Positions 9,426 through 18,077 of a stretch of 64,000 bases of DNA are shown one piece after another (position 1 is the first letter of the stretch; each line of letters starts with the position of its first letter). The stretch is from Rhizobium sp. BK313 (GTDB lineage: Bacteria; Pseudomonadota; Alphaproteobacteria; Rhizobiales; Rhizobiaceae). A program made the position numbers and the translations under genes. The notes beneath the pieces were generated by a model. The model saw nothing but the letters and a program-made list of their open reading frames with translations, searched no databases and was not told the DNA's origin. Location of the stretch: assembly GCF_014193655.1 (NCBI RefSeq), contig NZ_JACHZQ010000001.1, positions 1,860,001 through 1,924,000 of the forward strand, written 5' to 3'.

Positions 9426-9481
9426 ATTGCCGCAGGATTGCTCGCGACAGCCTCGCTTTCGTGAGCCAATCTTGCGGCATT
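9426..9481. terminator. Imperfect long hairpin between convergent genes
   Basis: The segments at about 9426-9446 and 9461-9481 are nearly complementary over some 20 bases (ATTGCCGCAGGATTG against the reverse of CAATCTTGCGGCAT). They lie between the DUF1062 stop and the DUF2155 stop, which face each other. It is likely a bidirectional terminator, though there is no long T-run. Confidence 0.55.
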
Positions 9482-9504
9482 ACCAATGTTTGGAGAGAAT
9501 CGCT

Positions 9505-9945
9505 TTACTTGGCGCCGGCGCTATCCGGCGGCGGGATGTCTGACTTCTGCTTGCACTCTTTCAGCCAGACGTCATAGATCGGATGTTCGACGGCGTTGAG
9601 GCCCGGGCTGTCGGCGAACATCCAGCCGGTGAAGATGCGGCGGATGCGGCGGTCGAGGGTGATCTCGTCCACCTCGACAAAGCCGTCGACCTTCTGCTGC
9701 TCGGTATCGTCACGCGAATAGCAAGCCTTCGGCGTCACCTGGAGGGCGCCGAACTGCACGGTCTCGTTGATGTAGACATCGAAGGTGGTGATGCGGCCGG
9801 TGATCTTGTCGAGGCCGGAGAAGACGGCGACGGGGTTGGAGATGCGGGCCGCTTCGGCGGATGGCGGCAACAGAACGCCCGCAGCAAGGGCAAGCGCTAC
9901 TCCCGATATCGCACGCAAAGAAGCGCTCCGCGTGAAAAACGTCAT
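9505..9945 (-). CDS. DUF2155 domain-containing exported protein
   Basis: 146 residues from the ATG at 9945, chosen because it gives a classical signal peptide (MTFFTRSASLRA, then a hydrophobic stretch ending in AEAA near residue 32). Longer in-frame extensions upstream are low-complexity and overlap the next gene. The mature part carries the conserved FSGLDKITGRITTFDVYI and FTGWMFADSPGLNAVEHPIYDVWL blocks of DUF2155, with two cysteines likely to form a disulfide. Function is unknown. It follows the NDUFA12-like gene, a common alphaproteobacterial pairing. Confidence 0.85.
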   Translation of the reverse strand: MTFFTRSASLRAISGVALALAAGVLLPPSAEAARISNPVAVFSGLDKITGRITTFDVYINETVQFGALQVTPKACYSRDDTEQQKVDGFVEVDEITLDRRIRRIFTGWMFADSPGLNAVEHPIYDVWLKECKQKSDIPPPDSAGAK

Positions 9946-10049
9946 ATCCGCCAATCTCCGCTTGGTCTCGGTCAAAGCGCCGAGCACGAGCCGGCATGTA
10001 CTGCGCCTAAAGGTCAATTGTGGCCAAAGGACGGGCCGGCCTTCTATGC

Positions 10050-10448
10050 TCAGTTGCCCGGGGTCCAGGCATCGTAGTCGCCGGTGACGCGCGGACGTTC
10101 GCCGGCAACGGCGAGCGAACCCGGCGGACGATAGGCCTGCGGCGAGCCGGTCTGGTTGGCGCGATGATCCTTTTCCCATTCCTTGGCGACGTAATTATCC
10201 TTGGTCGGCGGAACGTCGGTGCGGTGGTGCATCCAGCCATGCCAGCCCGGAGGAATGGCCGAAGCTTCGGCATATCCCTTGTAGATCACCCAGCGCTTCG
10301 GGAGGCCGTAAGAGGACATGCCGCCTTCATAATAGACATTGCCGAATTCATCCTCGCCAACACGCTTGCCGAACCGCCAGGTCGCAAAGCGGGTGCCCAT
10401 CGTCTGACCATTCCACCACGTGAAGGTTTGCACGAGTAAATTCCACAT
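10050..10448 (-). CDS. NDUFA12-like (17.2 kDa) subunit of NADH:ubiquinone oxidoreductase
   Basis: 132 residues with the conserved core of the NDUFA12/B17.2 family: WWNGQTMGTRFATWRFGKRVGEDEFGN, YYEGG, LPKRWVIYKGYAEASAIPPGWHGWMHHRTDVPP. In alphaproteobacteria and mitochondria this is an accessory subunit on the peripheral arm of complex I near the Fe-S subunits. It is soluble, with no signal peptide. It is encoded about 40 kb away from the nuo genes at 54-64 kb, with DUF2155 downstream. Confidence 0.92.
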   Translation of the reverse strand: MWNLLVQTFTWWNGQTMGTRFATWRFGKRVGEDEFGNVYYEGGMSSYGLPKRWVIYKGYAEASAIPPGWHGWMHHRTDVPPTKDNYVAKEWEKDHRANQTGSPQAYRPPGSLAVAGERPRVTGDYDAWTPGN

Positions 10449-10553
10449 GTCTTTATCCTTGTGCCCGTTGGGAGCAGGCGAAACCAGAATTCGATCGTTT
10501 GCTTATGCCGCCTGACAAACCGATTGTCCAGAGATTCGCATGGGAAACGCGCT

Positions 10554-11042
10554 TCATTTCAAGGCCATCTTGAAGCCGAGATGGCTCGGCCTGAAACCCA
10601 ATCTCTCATAGAAACGATGGGCATCCTTGCGAAGGGCGTTCGAGGTAAGCTGCACCAACCGCACGCCGCGGCCTTTTGCCTCGGCGATGCAAAAATTGAT
10701 CATCGCGGCACCAATCCCCTGCCCGCGCAGATCCGAGCGCGTCTGAACGGCTTCGATGATCATCGAGGAAGAACCGCGGCCAGTCAGCGATGTCGTGATC
10801 ATGGTCTGGAACGTGCCGGCGACCTCGCCGCTGAGTTCGGCGACATAGAGCGTCTGGTCCGGCGAAGATTGGATGGTGCGAAAAGCACTCAGGTAATCGT
10901 CATAAGCCGCCAGATCGTTAGTATCGCCATGACCGCCGAGGCCATCGGCGGCGAAGAGCGCTATCAAAGCCGAAAGGTCGCCCTCGCGGGCTTCGCGGAT
11001 CAACAGATCGGTTCCTTTCGTGGTCAAATTCTTTCGATCCAT
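10554..11042 (-). CDS. GNAT-family N-acetyltransferase
   Basis: 162 residues. The acetyl-CoA-binding motif A is clear in RSDLRGQGIGAAMINFCIAEAKGRG (Q/RxxGxG/A, about 107-118), followed by the motif B region with HRFYERLGF. The substrate is unknown. Its start codon directly follows the stop of the next GNAT gene upstream with no gap, so the two are probably translationally coupled and expressed from gatB. Confidence 0.85.
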   Translation of the reverse strand: MDRKNLTTKGTDLLIREAREGDLSALIALFAADGLGGHGDTNDLAAYDDYLSAFRTIQSSPDQTLYVAELSGEVAGTFQTMITTSLTGRGSSSMIIEAVQTRSDLRGQGIGAAMINFCIAEAKGRGVRLVQLTSNALRKDAHRFYERLGFRPSHLGFKMALK

Positions 11043-11546
11043 TTAGTGGCTTGCCAGCCGCTTCTCAAATACCAACGCCGGAATGCCCGACTGTCCCGGG
11101 CCAGCATTCTCGTTGCGGCCGACTTCGGCAAAACCGTGGGCCTCGTAGAAGGCGATCGCTTCGGCATTCTCAGGCTCGACATCAAGCCGCATGACCTCGG
11201 CGTCCGGAAAGCAGGTTTCGAGCTCGGCGAAGATATCGCGACCGATGCCGTTGCGCTGCAGTGAGGGGCGGACATAGAGCATATGCAGAAGAACGGTCTT
11301 GGTCATCTGCTCGGACATGACGGCATAACCCATGCCGCCGATATCTTCGCCATTGTCCGCCACCAGGAACTCCGAATGCCGCTTCGCCAACCGCGCTCTC
11401 AGCTTGGCCGGCGACAAAAGAAGTTCGATCAGTTCATCGACCTTCGCCGCGCCGTAGTGCCGGTCATAGGCGGCATGCCATGTCTCCACGAGCAGGTCGT
11501 GGACCTTCCCGAGATCCTGCTCGCCGGCCGTGCGGACGAAATACAC
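11043..11546 (-). CDS. GNAT-family N-acetyltransferase
   Basis: 167 residues with motif A LYVRPSLQRNGIGRDIFAELE, motif B NAEAIAFYEAHGF and an RxxGxG acetyl-CoA loop. It starts 5 bases after the gatB stop and abuts the following GNAT gene, forming a gatB-GNAT-GNAT run. The substrate is unknown. The two GNATs are only distantly similar to each other, so they are not a recent duplication. Confidence 0.85.
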   Translation of the reverse strand: MYFVRTAGEQDLGKVHDLLVETWHAAYDRHYGAAKVDELIELLLSPAKLRARLAKRHSEFLVADNGEDIGGMGYAVMSEQMTKTVLLHMLYVRPSLQRNGIGRDIFAELETCFPDAEVMRLDVEPENAEAIAFYEAHGFAEVGRNENAGPGQSGIPALVFEKRLASH

Positions 11547-11551
11547 TGGGC

Positions 11552-13057
11552 CTATTCCTCTTCGATGCCGAGCTTGGCCTTGACGAGAGCCTGCACGGCC
11601 TGCGGATTGGCCTTGCCACCGGTCGACTTCATCACCTGACCGACGAACCAGCCGGCAAGCGTCGGCTTGGCTTTGACCTTGGCAACCTGATCCGGATTTG
11701 CGGCGATGATCTCGTCGACGGCCTTCTCGATGGCGCCGGTATCGGTGACCTGCTTCATGCCGCGGGCTTCGACGATCTCGGTCGGGTCGCCACCTTCGGT
11801 GAGCACGATCTCGAACAGGTCCTTGGCGATCTTGCCGGAGATGGTTTCGGCCTTGATCAGGTCGATGATGGCGCCGAGCTGGGTGGGCGAAACCGGAGTC
11901 TCTTCAATGGTTTTGCCGGTCCTGTTCAAGGCGCCCAAGAGGTCGTTGATCACCCAGTTTGCCGCGATCTTACCGTCACGGCCAGCGGCGACAGCCTCGA
12001 AATAATCGGCAATCGCCTTTTCCGAGACAAGCACCGAGGCGTCATAGACCGACAGGCCAAGCTCGCGCACGAAGCGCTCCTTCTTGTCGTCGGGCAGTTC
12101 CGGCAGATGCACTTCCAGATCCTTGATGAAGGCATCGTCGAATTCGAGCGGCAGCAGATCTGGATCGGGGAAGTAGCGGTAGTCGTGCGCGTCTTCCTTC
12201 GAGCGCATGGAGCGGGTCTCGCCCTTGTTCGGATCGAACAGACGGGTTTCCTGGTCGATCGCGCCGCCGTCCTCCAGAATGCCGATCTGGCGGCGTGCTT
12301 CGTATTCGATCGCCTGGCCGATGAAGCGGATGGAATTGACGTTCTTGATCTCGCAGCGCGTGCCGAACTCGCCGCCGGGGCGGCGTACGGAGACGTTGAC
12401 GTCGGCGCGCATGGAGCCTTCGTCCATGTTGCCATCGCAGGTGCCGAGATAGCGCACGATCGAGCGCAGCTTGGTCATGTAGGCCTTCGCCTCATCCGAC
12501 GAACGCATGTCCGGCTTCGAAACGATTTCCATCAGCGCCACGCCGGATCGGTTCAGGTCGACATAGGACATAGTAGCGTGCTGGTCGTGCATCGACTTGC
12601 CGGCATCCTGCTCCAGGTGCAAGCGTTCGATGCCGATCTCGATGTCCTCGAACTGGCCTTGGCGATCCGGACCGAGCGAGATGACGATCTTGCCCTCGCC
12701 GACGATCGGGTCCTTATACTGCGAGATCTGATAGCCTTGCGGCAGATCGGGATAGAAATAGTTCTTGCGGTCGAAGACCGAGCGCTTGTTGATCTGAGCC
12801 TTCAGGCCGAGACCGGTGCGCACAGCCTGCTTGACGCATTCCTCATTGATGACGGGCAGCATGCCCGGCATGGCAGCGTCGACCAGCGAGACATTGGAAT
12901 TCTGCGGCTTGCCGAACTCGGTCGAAGCACCGGAGAAGAGCTTGGATTTGCTCAACACCTGGGCATGGACTTCCATCCCGACGACAACTTCCCAATCACC
13001 GGTGGCACCGGGAATGAAGCGCTTCGGATCTGGCGTACGGACGTCGACAATGGTCAT
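11552..13057 (-). CDS. gatB: Aspartyl/glutamyl-tRNA(Asn/Gln) amidotransferase subunit B
   Basis: 501 residues, full length. It begins with the GatB signature [22 protein letters not shown], carries the kinase-like core with [18 protein letters not shown] and the DANVSVR-type motif ([12 protein letters not shown]), and ends in the helical and YqeY-like tail domain. It activates the mischarged Glu-tRNA(Gln) or Asp-tRNA(Asn) and positions it for amidation by GatA. ATG 13057 fits the family N-terminus. It is separated from gatCA by a GNAT gene and yjhX. Confidence 0.96.
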   Translation of the reverse strand: MTIVDVRTPDPKRFIPGATGDWEVVVGMEVHAQVLSKSKLFSGASTEFGKPQNSNVSLVDAAMPGMLPVINEECVKQAVRTGLGLKAQINKRSVFDRKNYFYPDLPQGYQISQYKDPIVGEGKIVISLGPDRQGQFEDIEIGIERLHLEQDAGKSMHDQHATMSYVDLNRSGVALMEIVSKPDMRSSDEAKAYMTKLRSIVRYLGTCDGNMDEGSMRADVNVSVRRPGGEFGTRCEIKNVNSIRFIGQAIEYEARRQIGILEDGGAIDQETRLFDPNKGETRSMRSKEDAHDYRYFPDPDLLPLEFDDAFIKDLEVHLPELPDDKKERFVRELGLSVYDASVLVSEKAIADYFEAVAAGRDGKIAANWVINDLLGALNRTGKTIEETPVSPTQLGAIIDLIKAETISGKIAKDLFEIVLTEGGDPTEIVEARGMKQVTDTGAIEKAVDEIIAANPDQVAKVKAKPTLAGWFVGQVMKSTGGKANPQAVQALVKAKLGIEEE

Positions 13058-13144
13058 GAGAGGCTCTTGAGATGCTGTTCTTCTGAACTTTGTGAGGTAG
13101 AGCAATTGGCGGTGCGGTGCAAGGCTTTCAGCACCGCGCGGAAC

Positions 13145-13654
13145 CTATATGCCCAAGCCATAGGTTCCGTCGCTGCTATCGAGCAGCGCTTTTGAAAGTC
13201 CGACGGTCGGCACGTCACGATCGAGCTTCGGAGAATAGTCGACGGAGAGCCAATGGATGGCATAGCCATGCGCCTTGAAGAATTCGATCGCATCGGTGTT
13301 GCCGGCGTGAGTCTGCACTGCGACCTTCTCCAGCCCCTGCCCGAGAACGTCCTTCTCGATCTGTGCCAGCAGCGCGGAACCAAGTCCCCGTCGCAAATGA
13401 TCGGGATCGATCCAGAAATCGGAGATATTCTCATCCAGGGCCTCACGCGCCGCCCAACCGGCGACCAGCCCGTTCAGCTCCACGACGGTGATCGTCAGCC
13501 AGGCCCCGCGGGTGAAATTCGAGAAGGCTTCGCTGGCGCTTTCCAACAACGCATCCGTGCCGCCGATCGATCCCATGGCCGTCTGCCATGACCGCAGGCC
13601 GATATTGACCAATATCTCCGTCTCTCCCTCGTGCGCATTGCGAATATGGATCAT
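13145..13654 (-). CDS. GNAT-family N-acetyltransferase
   Basis: 169 residues from the ATG at 13654; the frame is open further upstream but that part is arginine-rich and unlike the family. Motif A is FWIDPDHLRRGLGSALLAQIEKD, and motif B is NTDAIEFFKAHGYA. It is the third GNAT in this region and lies on the minus strand 87 bases before gatB. The substrate is unknown. Confidence 0.8.
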   Translation of the reverse strand: MIHIRNAHEGETEILVNIGLRSWQTAMGSIGGTDALLESASEAFSNFTRGAWLTITVVELNGLVAGWAAREALDENISDFWIDPDHLRRGLGSALLAQIEKDVLGQGLEKVAVQTHAGNTDAIEFFKAHGYAIHWLSVDYSPKLDRDVPTVGLSKALLDSSDGTYGLGI

Positions 13655-13954
13655 CGGGCCCCCGCCGTTTTCGACAGTAAAACACCGGAAAAGGGCTTTT
13701 TCCAGCCGCCAAATGAGATTGGGCGCGCGATGGCGGCCTATGTTTAACAAGGGTGAAACTTGACCGCTGGCTACAACCTGCGTTAGGCTCGCGGTGTCGA
13801 TGGAGTTTTGATGTCCACCTTTTCTCAGACCCGGTAAAGGCCCCGCCCGCAAGTCTTCTTGCGCGCTGGGCCCGAAACGAAGCCCCGACTTCCACTAACG
13901 GGAGCGTCGGATCGTTTTGTTGCGCCTTATGGCGCTTTCCGGATCTTGACAACC
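13655..13954. promoter_or_regulatory. Divergent promoter region, GNAT / yjhX
   Basis: 300 bases between the start codons of the minus-strand GNAT and the plus-strand yjhX gene. Both promoters must lie here. No clear operator or small gene was seen, although reading frames stay open on both strands because of the base composition. Confidence 0.4.
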
Positions 13955-14212
13955 ATGGACATTTCCCGCGCTGAACAGCGCATCCTGCATTTGCTCGCCC
14001 AAGGCGGCCGCATCGAAATCAACCGCTCTGAAAACAAAAAGATAGAGACCGCTAGTTGCTTCACACGCGACGGCTGGCTCTATCCCGGTTTCGGGCTCGA
14101 GCTCTTCCGCAAACTCAAACGCCTGAGGGCCATAAAATCCTCCGGCGGTCATCCTTATCGGATTACCGAGCAGGGATTGAGGTTGGTGAGGGCGCAGCTG
14201 GACAATAGATAA
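13955..14212 (+). CDS. yjhX: YjhX-family (UPF0386) toxin homologue
   Basis: 85 residues, exactly the length of E. coli YjhX. Conserved features are the start MDISRAEQRILHLLAQGGRI, the central CFTRDGWLYPGF, the basic helix FRKLKRLRAIKS and the end PYRITEQGLRLVRAQLDNR. YjhX is reported as a toxin that inhibits topoisomerase I in E. coli, with YjhQ, an acetyltransferase-like protein, as antitoxin. A GNAT gene is divergent to it here, at 13145-13654, which makes a toxin-GNAT pair conceivable. ATG 13955 was chosen by family length. Confidence 0.88.
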   Translation: MDISRAEQRILHLLAQGGRIEINRSENKKIETASCFTRDGWLYPGFGLELFRKLKRLRAIKSSGGHPYRITEQGLRLVRAQLDNR

Positions 14213-14256
14213 ACTGAAGACAGTGGGGCCCTCACGGAGCTCCAGTTTATCTTTTG
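14207..14256. terminator. Bidirectional terminator between yjhX and gatA
   Basis: AGATAAACTG at 14207-14216 pairs perfectly with CAGTTTATCT at 14243-14252, followed by TTT. The left arm overlaps the yjhX stop codon. The hairpin sits between convergent genes and could serve both. Confidence 0.65.
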
Positions 14257-14287
14257 CAGTTTTGATGCAGGCGTTACTGGCCGCTGT

Positions 14288-15769
14288 TTACCACCACTTC
14301 GCCGGGGTGAACCTGCCGGCGGCCTGTTCGATGACATGCGCTGTCCTGAACAGCGTCTCTTCGTCGAACGGCTTGCCGATGAGCTGCAGGCCGAGCGGCA
14401 GGCCCTTCGGGTCGAGGCCGGCGGGGACGGCGATGCCGGGGAGACCGGCCATGTTGACCGTCACCGTGAAGATGTCGTTGAGGTACATCTTGACCGGATC
14501 GGAAGCGAGGTTCTCGTCGGCAATGCCGAAGGCCGATGACGGCGTGGCGGGCGTGAGGATGGCGTCGACGCCGGCGTGGAAGGCGAGTTCGAAGTCGCGC
14601 TTGATCAGCGTGCGGACCTTCTGGGCACGCAGGTAATAAGCGTCGTAGTAGCCGGCTGACAGCACGTAGGTGCCGATCATGATGCGGCGCTTGACTTCCT
14701 GGCCGAAGCCCGCAGCGCGCGTCTTCTCGTACATGTCGACGATATCCTTGCCGTCGACGCGCAGGCCGTAACGCACGCCATCGTAGCGTGCGAGGTTCGA
14801 CGAGGCTTCGGCCGGCGCTACGATGTAATAGGCTGGCAAAGCGTATTTCGTGTGCGGCAGGGAGATGTTGACGATCTCGGCGCCCGCATCCTTCAGCCAG
14901 GCGATGCCCTGCTGCCAGAGCGTTTCGATCTCTTCCGGCATGCCATCGACGCGGTATTCGTTCGGGATGCCGATTTTCATGCCCTTCAGCGACTGGCCGA
15001 GCGAGGCTTCGTAGTCCGGCACCGGCAGATCGACGGAGGTCGTATCCTTGGTATCGACGCTGGCCATTGATTTCAGCAGGATCGCCGCATCGCGGACGTC
15101 GCGGGCGATCGGACCGGCCTGGTCAAGCGAGGAGGCGAAGGCGACGACGCCCCAGCGCGAGCAGCGGCCATAGGTCGGCTTGATGCCAACCGTGCCGGTG
15201 AAGGCAGCAGGCTGGCGGATGGAGCCGCCGGTGTCGGTAGCAGTCGCGCCGGCGCAGAGATGCGCGGCGACGGCAGCGGCCGAACCGCCGGAGGAACCTC
15301 CGGGAACGAGCTGCTGGTTGGAGCCGGCAGCGCGCCAAGGGTTGATGACCGGGCCGTAGTAGGAGGTCTCGTTGGAGGAGCCCATGGCGAACTCATCCAT
15401 GTTGAGTTTGCCCAGCATGACGGCGCCGTCATTCCAAAGGTTCTGGGTAACGGTCGACTCGTAGCGTGGCTCGAAACCGTCGAGAATGTGGCTGCAGGCC
15501 TGGGTGTGGACGCCTTCGGTTCCGAACAGGTCCTTAATGCCCAGTGGAATGCCTTCAAGCGCCCCGGCCTTGCCGGCGGCAAGACGCGCGTCCGATGCCT
15601 TGGCCATATCGCGCGCCTTTTCCGGCGTCACCTTGACATAGGCGTTGAACTGACCATTGGCCGCGTCGATCGCCGAGAGATAGGCCTCGGTCAGTTCGGT
15701 AGCGGTGATGTCCTTGGCGCGCAGCTTGTCGCGGGCTTCGGCAATGGTCAGGCTGGTCAGTTCGCTCAT
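14288..15769 (-). CDS. gatA: Aspartyl/glutamyl-tRNA(Asn/Gln) amidotransferase subunit A
   Basis: 493 residues with the amidase-signature Ser-cisSer-Lys triad visible: Lys79 in [15 protein letters not shown], the cis-Ser in [14 protein letters not shown] (about 159) and nucleophile Ser183 in [10 protein letters not shown]. It releases ammonia from glutamine for amidation of tRNA-bound Glu or Asp. gatC lies just upstream in the same direction (60-base gap). The full-length C-terminus ends FTPAKWW, typical of the family. Confidence 0.96.
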   Translation of the reverse strand: MSELTSLTIAEARDKLRAKDITATELTEAYLSAIDAANGQFNAYVKVTPEKARDMAKASDARLAAGKAGALEGIPLGIKDLFGTEGVHTQACSHILDGFEPRYESTVTQNLWNDGAVMLGKLNMDEFAMGSSNETSYYGPVINPWRAAGSNQQLVPGGSSGGSAAAVAAHLCAGATATDTGGSIRQPAAFTGTVGIKPTYGRCSRWGVVAFASSLDQAGPIARDVRDAAILLKSMASVDTKDTTSVDLPVPDYEASLGQSLKGMKIGIPNEYRVDGMPEEIETLWQQGIAWLKDAGAEIVNISLPHTKYALPAYYIVAPAEASSNLARYDGVRYGLRVDGKDIVDMYEKTRAAGFGQEVKRRIMIGTYVLSAGYYDAYYLRAQKVRTLIKRDFELAFHAGVDAILTPATPSSAFGIADENLASDPVKMYLNDIFTVTVNMAGLPGIAVPAGLDPKGLPLGLQLIGKPFDEETLFRTAHVIEQAAGRFTPAKWW

Positions 15770-15829
15770 CGTGTTTCGCTTCAGATTTGGAAAAAGGGCA
15801 ATGGGTCGGAACAGGCTCGAAGCGAGCCG

Positions 15830-16117
15830 TTATTCGACGACTTTGGGCACCATGAAGAAATTATGATCTGTGACCGGCGCGTTGGCGACGATGTCGGAGG
15901 CCTTACTGCCGTCGGTAACATCGTCTGTTCGCTTCTTCATCGCCATTGGCGTGACGGAGGTCATGGCCTCGACACCATCGACATTCACTTCGGAAAGCTG
16001 CTCGACGAAGCCCAGGATGCCGTTCAGTTCGCCCATCATCCGCTCGGCCTCGTCATTGCTGACGGCGATGCGGGCAAGATGGGCGACGCGTTTCACGGTG
16101 GCAAGATCGACGGACAT
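15830..16117 (-). CDS. gatC: Aspartyl/glutamyl-tRNA(Asn/Gln) amidotransferase subunit C
   Basis: 95 residues, the normal GatC size. It has the N-terminal helical start ([21 protein letters not shown]), the [15 protein letters not shown] helix and the VxPM-type motif ([19 protein letters not shown]). GatC wraps around GatA and stabilises the GatCAB complex. It is first in a gatC-gatA message. Confidence 0.94.
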   Translation of the reverse strand: MSVDLATVKRVAHLARIAVSNDEAERMMGELNGILGFVEQLSEVNVDGVEAMTSVTPMAMKKRTDDVTDGSKASDIVANAPVTDHNFFMVPKVVE

Positions 16118-16185
16118 GGCATTCTCCGGATAGGATTTTCCTACCCGCTATAAAGACCATGTCCGCCATACGCAACGTACTTTTG

Positions 16186-16896
16186 TTAGGCGGAAACGCT
16201 CTCGCCCGGCTTGGGCGCTGCGACCGCCGTCTTCGAACCTTCGAGGCCAGCGATGAACTTTTCCGGTGTCTGGTCGATGATCGGGAAAGTGCCGTAGTGG
16301 CAGGGAATGGCGGTCTTGAAGTTGAAGAAGCGCTGGCAGGCGAGCGCGGCAACGGCGCCGCCCATGGTGAAGCGGTCGCCGATCGGCACGATGCCGATGT
16401 CCGGCCGGTGCAGTTCGTTGATCAGGCCCATGTCGGAGAAGATGTCCGTATCGCCCATGTGGAACAGCGTCGGCTCGTCATCGAAATGCAGCATCAGGCC
16501 GTTCGGGTTGCCAAGAGAATGCGAAACACCGTCCTCAGTGAGCTGGGCGGACGAATGCAGCGCATTGGTGAAGGTGGCCGAAAAGCCGCCGAGACCGACC
16601 GTACCGCCGGTATTGCCCATTTCCAGCTTCTCTACACCCTTGGAGCCGAGCCAGGCGGCGAGATCGGCATTGGCGAGAACGACGGCGCCGGTGTCCTTGG
16701 CGATCTGAACGGTATCGCCGACATGATCGGCATGGCCGTGGGTCAAAAGAATATGCGTGACGCCGGCGGCGGCATCCTTGATGCAGAGCCCCGTGCCGGC
16801 GAAGGACTGATTATAGCTCAGAAAAGGGTCGATAAGGATTTTCGCCTTGGCCGTTTCGATACGGAAAGCGGCGTGGCCGAGCCAAGTGATCTTCAT
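16186..16896 (-). CDS. UPF0173 metal-dependent hydrolase (beta-lactamase fold)
   Basis: 236 residues. It starts [14 protein letters not shown], characteristic of the UPF0173/YtkL family, and carries the dinuclear-metal motif [10 protein letters not shown] (His53, His55, Asp57, His58), further ligands in NPNGLMLHF and [10 protein letters not shown], and the IPCHYGTFP terminal His. It is predicted to be a cytoplasmic Zn-dependent hydrolase with no assigned substrate. It is divergent from ruvX and sits 68 bases upstream of gatC on the same strand. Confidence 0.9.
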   Translation of the reverse strand: MKITWLGHAAFRIETAKAKILIDPFLSYNQSFAGTGLCIKDAAAGVTHILLTHGHADHVGDTVQIAKDTGAVVLANADLAAWLGSKGVEKLEMGNTGGTVGLGGFSATFTNALHSSAQLTEDGVSHSLGNPNGLMLHFDDEPTLFHMGDTDIFSDMGLINELHRPDIGIVPIGDRFTMGGAVAALACQRFFNFKTAIPCHYGTFPIIDQTPEKFIAGLEGSKTAVAAPKPGESVSA

Positions 16897-17014
16897 GGAT
16901 TTTCTCCTTAATGCTTGATTTCAAATGCAAGACTGGTGTCTTAGGACATATCCGAAACCGCCACAAAGAAAAGCGGTGCCGACTTCAATTTGTTTTGACG
17001 GGGATGAGAGCCTG

Positions 17015-17509
17015 ATGACGACGCTGACCATTGAAGACCTCGCCGTTATGCTCCTGCCCAGCCAGCCGATCGCCGGGCTCGATCTCGGCACCAAGACAAT
17101 CGGGCTCGCCATGTCCGATCTCGGCCGGCGGTTCGCGACGCCGCGTCCGGTGATCAAGCGCGTAAAGTTCACACAGGATGCCCAGGTGCTGCTTGCCTTC
17201 GCCGAAAAGGAAAAAGTCGCGGCCTTCGTCATCGGCCTGCCGATGAACATGGATGGTTCGGCCGGGCCCCGCGTGCAGGCGACGCGGGCCTTCGTGCGCA
17301 GCATGGCCGACAAGACCGCCCTGCCCTTCGTCTTCTGGGATGAGCGGTTGTCAACCGTCGCTGCCGAGCGGGCGCTCCTGGAAATGGACGTGTCACGCGC
17401 CAAGCGCGCCGAGCGCATCGACTCGGCCGCCGCCAGCTTCATTCTTCAGGGAGCTTTGGACAGGCTTTCGGCGCTCGGCAGGCCGGTGTTTCCCGATCTC
17501 GAGGCCTGA
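17015..17509 (+). CDS. ruvX: RuvX/YqgF-family putative Holliday junction resolvase
   Basis: 164 residues from ATG 17015. The RNase H-like fold is shown by [15 protein letters not shown] (catalytic Asp23), [13 protein letters not shown], the catalytic Glu in DERLST, and [12 protein letters not shown] with the last acidic residue. The family is implicated in 16S rRNA 5'-end maturation as well as junction resolution. The earlier in-frame start at 16925 adds an unrelated leader. Its 3' end overlaps the minus-strand DUF6105-like gene by 64 bases. Confidence 0.9.
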   Translation: MTTLTIEDLAVMLLPSQPIAGLDLGTKTIGLAMSDLGRRFATPRPVIKRVKFTQDAQVLLAFAEKEKVAAFVIGLPMNMDGSAGPRVQATRAFVRSMADKTALPFVFWDERLSTVAAERALLEMDVSRAKRAERIDSAAASFILQGALDRLSALGRPVFPDLEA

Positions 17510-17778
17510 CGGCTCTTCCACCATGCCAGGATGACGGCGCGTTTGCGAAAGCCGAGGATGGCGAAGACCAACAGGCTGTCGAACGCGATGGCACGGGCGA
17601 CCAACGGCGGAATGGTCTCGGGCGGAATGCCGAGGATCTTGCCATAGATCTGGAAGACGAGGTCGTGCATCTGCCGCGTGAACATGAAGACGCCGAAACT
17701 CATGTCGTAGTACGACAGGTAGTACCACGCCCCGAGAAACGAGACAGGCGCGGCCCAGAATATCAGCAACCACTTCAT
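17446..17778 (-). CDS. Small membrane protein, DUF6105-like
   Basis: 110 residues with two hydrophobic segments (about 3-21 and 63-80), aromatic-rich ([16 protein letters not shown]), and a basic C-terminal tail. The match to DUF6105, a rhizobial family of unknown function, is from memory and only moderately certain. It overlaps the end of ruvX on the other strand, and its start overlaps the stop of the small upstream gene by 4 bases, suggesting translational coupling. Confidence 0.68.
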   Translation of the reverse strand: MKWLLIFWAAPVSFLGAWYYLSYYDMSFGVFMFTRQMHDLVFQIYGKILGIPPETIPPLVARAIAFDSLLVFAILGFRKRAVILAWWKSRQASRSGNTGLPSAESLSKAP

Positions 17779-17972
17779 GCGGTTCCCCTTCGACGCTGGT
17801 ATTGCGTCGCTTCAGTCGAAAGGACCAGCCAATTCGACAGTGCCATGGCGCTCAACACCAGTGCCGGCACAGTTATATCTAGTGCCAGAACGGCGAAGAA
17901 CATCATCGCCGCGACAAGAAACGCGATTTTTGCGGGTCTGGACCCCATGGCTGCACGCTTGGTGGTTAACAA
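17775..17972 (-). CDS. Small two-helix membrane protein, unknown
   Basis: 65 residues: a short basic N-terminus (TTKRAAMGSRPAK), two closely spaced hydrophobic segments (about 16-30 and 34-48), and a basic tail ending QRRRG. Its stop overlaps the start of the DUF6105-like gene by 4 bases (ATGA-type), which supports it being real. The family was not recognised. It may simply accompany its neighbour as a membrane partner. Confidence 0.5.
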   Translation of the reverse strand: MLTTKRAAMGSRPAKIAFLVAAMMFFAVLALDITVPALVLSAMALSNWLVLSTEATQYQRRRGTA

Positions 17973-18036
17973 TCGGTCTTCGCACAGTGGCGAGTTAACC
18001 GATGCGGCGCAATGTAAACCATTTGTTAAGGTTAAC
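17964..18036. repeat. Cluster of GTTAAC palindromes
   Basis: GGTTAAC at 17964-17970, GTTAACC at 17994-18000 and GGTTAAC at 18030-18036 lie at and just upstream of the start of the small membrane protein gene, with TGTAAACCATTTGTTAA between the last two. Spacing is 30 and 36 bases. They may be binding sites for a regulator. CtrA sites in alphaproteobacteria contain TTAA half-sites, but the exact TTAA-N7-TTAA spacing was not found. Confidence 0.4.
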
Positions 18037-18077
18037 GGCCGAGCGGAGTTGTGGATATCTCTTGCGCGACTGGAAGG

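Noticed and set aside
11480..13195. 571-codon open frame on the plus strand
   Set aside because: Antisense shadow of gatB. Composition (Asp/Arg/Leu-rich, no domain) follows from the codon use of gatB, which has clear family motifs.
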